This document shows positions 62,362 to 64,000 of a DNA stretch of 64,000 nt, piece after piece. The stretch comes from Spartobacteria bacterium. GTDB lineage: Bacteria; Verrucomicrobiota; Verrucomicrobiia; Chthoniobacterales; UBA10450. The notes below the pieces were generated by a model, which was given only the letters and a program-made list of their open reading frames with translations, had not been told where the DNA came from and did no database searches. The stretch's first letter is position 1; the number at the start of each line of letters is the position of its first letter. Location: NCBI GenBank assembly GCA_003134765.1, contig PLCM01000035.1, positions 52,743 to 116,742 of the forward strand, in the 5' to 3' direction. The position numbers and the translations under genes are program-made.

Positions 62362-63966
62362 GTGGCTTCGCAACTTTTCAGAACCAAAAGTCCCGATCGC
62401 TTAATGAAGGAGGCGGCGGCGCCGGAGCGGCAAATGAAACGTTCGCTCGGTGCGTTCGATCTCACCTGCATCGGGATCGGCGCGATCATCGGCTCGGGAA
62501 TTTTCGCGATGACCGGGACAGCGGCCGCGGGGCAAACCTTTTCGTCCCGCCTGGAAACGCCGGTGCTGAATTTTATTCAAGCCTGGTGCTCCGGCGGCGA
62601 CGTTGTTCTCGGCCGCGCCGGCGCGGGACCGGCCATCGCAATTTCCTTCATTGTCGCGGCGATCGCGTGCGGGTTCGCTGCGCTTTGTTATGCGGAGCTG
62701 GCGTCAATGATTCCCGTTTCCGGTTCGGCCTACACTTACTCCTACGCCACGCTCGGCGAGATTATCGCGTGGACCATCGGCTGGGACCTGATCCTCGAGT
62801 ACGCGGTCGGGAACATGTCGGTGGCGGTCGGTTGGTCCGGTTATTTTGTGCAGCTTTGCGGAAGCCTGGCCGGCCTTAGATTCCCCATCTGGCTGGTGAA
62901 CGATCACGCCACCGCGGCCGATTTGATTGCGAAGCATAGTGACGCCCTTGCGAACTTCTCCTCCACGACGTTGCCGGTGATCGCGGGACGCGAGATCTCC
63001 TTTAACCTGCCCGCGCTCCTGATCGTCGTCGCCGTGACGATTGTGCTCATTTACGGGATCCGGGAGAGCGCCCGGACGAATTCTGCAATCGTGATCCTGA
63101 AAGTCGCGGTGGTCATATTTGTCATCGCGTTCGGTGGTTTCATGGTGAACCCGGGCAACTGGCATCCGTACGTCCCGAATGGGTTCACGGGAATAATGAG
63201 TGGTGCGGCCATCGTGTTTTTTGCGTTTATCGGGTTTGACGCGGTTTCGACCACCGCTGAGGAAACGCGCCGGCCGCAGCGCGACATGCCCATCGGCATC
63301 ATCGCGAGCCTGATCATCTGCACGGTCCTATACGTGTTGATGTCGACGGTGTTGACCGGGATGAAGAAATATACGATCTACGCCGGCGATGCCGCGGCGG
63401 TTGCTACTGCTTTCGGCGGAACGCGGTGGGCCCAGGCGCTGGTCAGTGCCGGCGCTCTCGCGGGCATGACCTCGGTCCTGCTCGTCTTCCAGCTCGGGCA
63501 ACCGCGGATCTTTATGGCGATGGCGCGAGACGGTTTGCTGCCAGGTTATTTTTCACGGATTCATCCACGCTATCGCACCCCACACATCACAACCATCTGG
63601 ACGGGCATCGCGGTGGGCGGCGTCGCGATGTTCTCGGATATCGGCTCGCTCGCCGACCTGACGAATATTGGGACACTCTTTGCCTTCATCCTGGTTTGTT
63701 TCGGCGTCATCATTTTGCGGCGAACTGACGCCGCGCGGCCGCGCCCGTTCCGCGTGCCGCTGGTGCCCTTGTTCCCAATCCTCGGCGTGATCTTCTGTAT
63801 TGCGCTGATGCTGAGTTTGCCGGTGCTGACCTGGATCCGGTTTTTCGTCTGGCTCGTCCTTGGGCTGTTCATCTATTTTGGCTACAGCGTTCGCCATAGT
63901 AAGCTCAGACATGGTGTCGACGAAGGGCCGACCGAAGATGTCGTCCCGCCCGTCGTGAAGACCTAA
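62362..63966 (+). CDS. APC-superfamily amino acid permease
   Basis: A 534-residue protein starting at GTG (an in-frame ATG 14 codons later is possible). About 14 membrane helices; the first has the GIGAIIGSGIFAMTGT signature (about 37-52), and GFDAVSTTAEETRRPQRDMP (about 292-311) is the conserved loop. An extra segment between helices 1 and 2 (FSSRLETPVLNFIQAWCSGG) is longer than usual. It resembles the CAT-type cationic amino acid transporters. Confidence 0.9.
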   Translation: MASQLFRTKSPDRLMKEAAAPERQMKRSLGAFDLTCIGIGAIIGSGIFAMTGTAAAGQTFSSRLETPVLNFIQAWCSGGDVVLGRAGAGPAIAISFIVAAIACGFAALCYAELASMIPVSGSAYTYSYATLGEIIAWTIGWDLILEYAVGNMSVAVGWSGYFVQLCGSLAGLRFPIWLVNDHATAADLIAKHSDALANFSSTTLPVIAGREISFNLPALLIVVAVTIVLIYGIRESARTNSAIVILKVAVVIFVIAFGGFMVNPGNWHPYVPNGFTGIMSGAAIVFFAFIGFDAVSTTAEETRRPQRDMPIGIIASLIICTVLYVLMSTVLTGMKKYTIYAGDAAAVATAFGGTRWAQALVSAGALAGMTSVLLVFQLGQPRIFMAMARDGLLPGYFSRIHPRYRTPHITTIWTGIAVGGVAMFSDIGSLADLTNIGTLFAFILVCFGVIILRRTDAARPRPFRVPLVPLFPILGVIFCIALMLSLPVLTWIRFFVWLVLGLFIYFGYSVRHSKLRHGVDEGPTEDVVPPVVKT

Positions 63967-64000
63967 ATAGTCGTTCTCCGCGCTGTCATCCCGAGCCGCG
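63967..64000. other. Intergenic end of window
   Basis: 34 bases after the permease stop with no feature apparent. Confidence 0.4.

Overview
This window is a 64 kb chromosomal piece with high GC and densely packed genes, typical of a free-living soil or aquatic bacterium. Three things suggest Verrucomicrobiota, perhaps a Chthoniobacterales-like lineage. The housekeeping proteins (DnaG next to RpoD, RecA, AlaS, RibD) are of that general type. A REP-associated transposase carries a DnaA-like C-terminal domain. Gaps are filled with many families of short palindromic and text-like extragenic repeats. This placement is inference; no rRNA gene lies in the window.

Region 1 (about 1-17.9 kb) is accessory. 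It opens with a ParE-type toxin-antitoxin pair cut by the window edge, then a SAM methyltransferase and a NERD-domain membrane protein. The NERD gene is divergent from a complete Type I restriction-modification operon: hsdM, hsdS, an unknown gene, hsdR, then a second unknown gene. Both unknown proteins carry residues compatible with PD-(D/E)XK nucleases. Next comes a RAYT transposase gene broken by one in-frame TGA and flanked by inverted copies of a REP sequence. Further REP copies sit in a decaying ECF-sigma operon about 4 kb downstream, where the sigma gene has lost region 4 and the last gene is partly duplicated. An XRE-PAS regulator pair and a nucleotidyltransferase/partner pair complete the region.

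Region 2 (about 17.9-48.8 kb) is rich in envelope and secreted functions: an S10 peptidase, a DUF885 metallopeptidase, peptidoglycan-binding proteins, an L,D-transpeptidase, lipoprotein and signal-peptide proteins, a DUF4062-TM-TPR protein, a DUF4239 protein, a Tat-exported class V aminotransferase-like enzyme, a spermidine-synthase-like membrane protein, an aspartoacylase-like enzyme, a lone receiver domain, PPK2, a chalcone-isomerase-like protein, thiH-thiS, a CPBP protease and an NfeD protein.

Region 3 (about 48.9-64 kb) is core: dnaG-rpoD, ribD, two tandem Hsp20 genes, recA, alaS, a DUF3667 protein, a YebC-family regulator and an amino acid permease. A palindromic repeat of about 107 bp is inserted in frame inside alaS.

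The best candidates for something undescribed are the five-gene Type I R-M operon with two extra nuclease-like proteins, the in-frame palindromic insertion in alaS, and the REP/RAYT cluster linked to decay and local duplication of the ECF operon.
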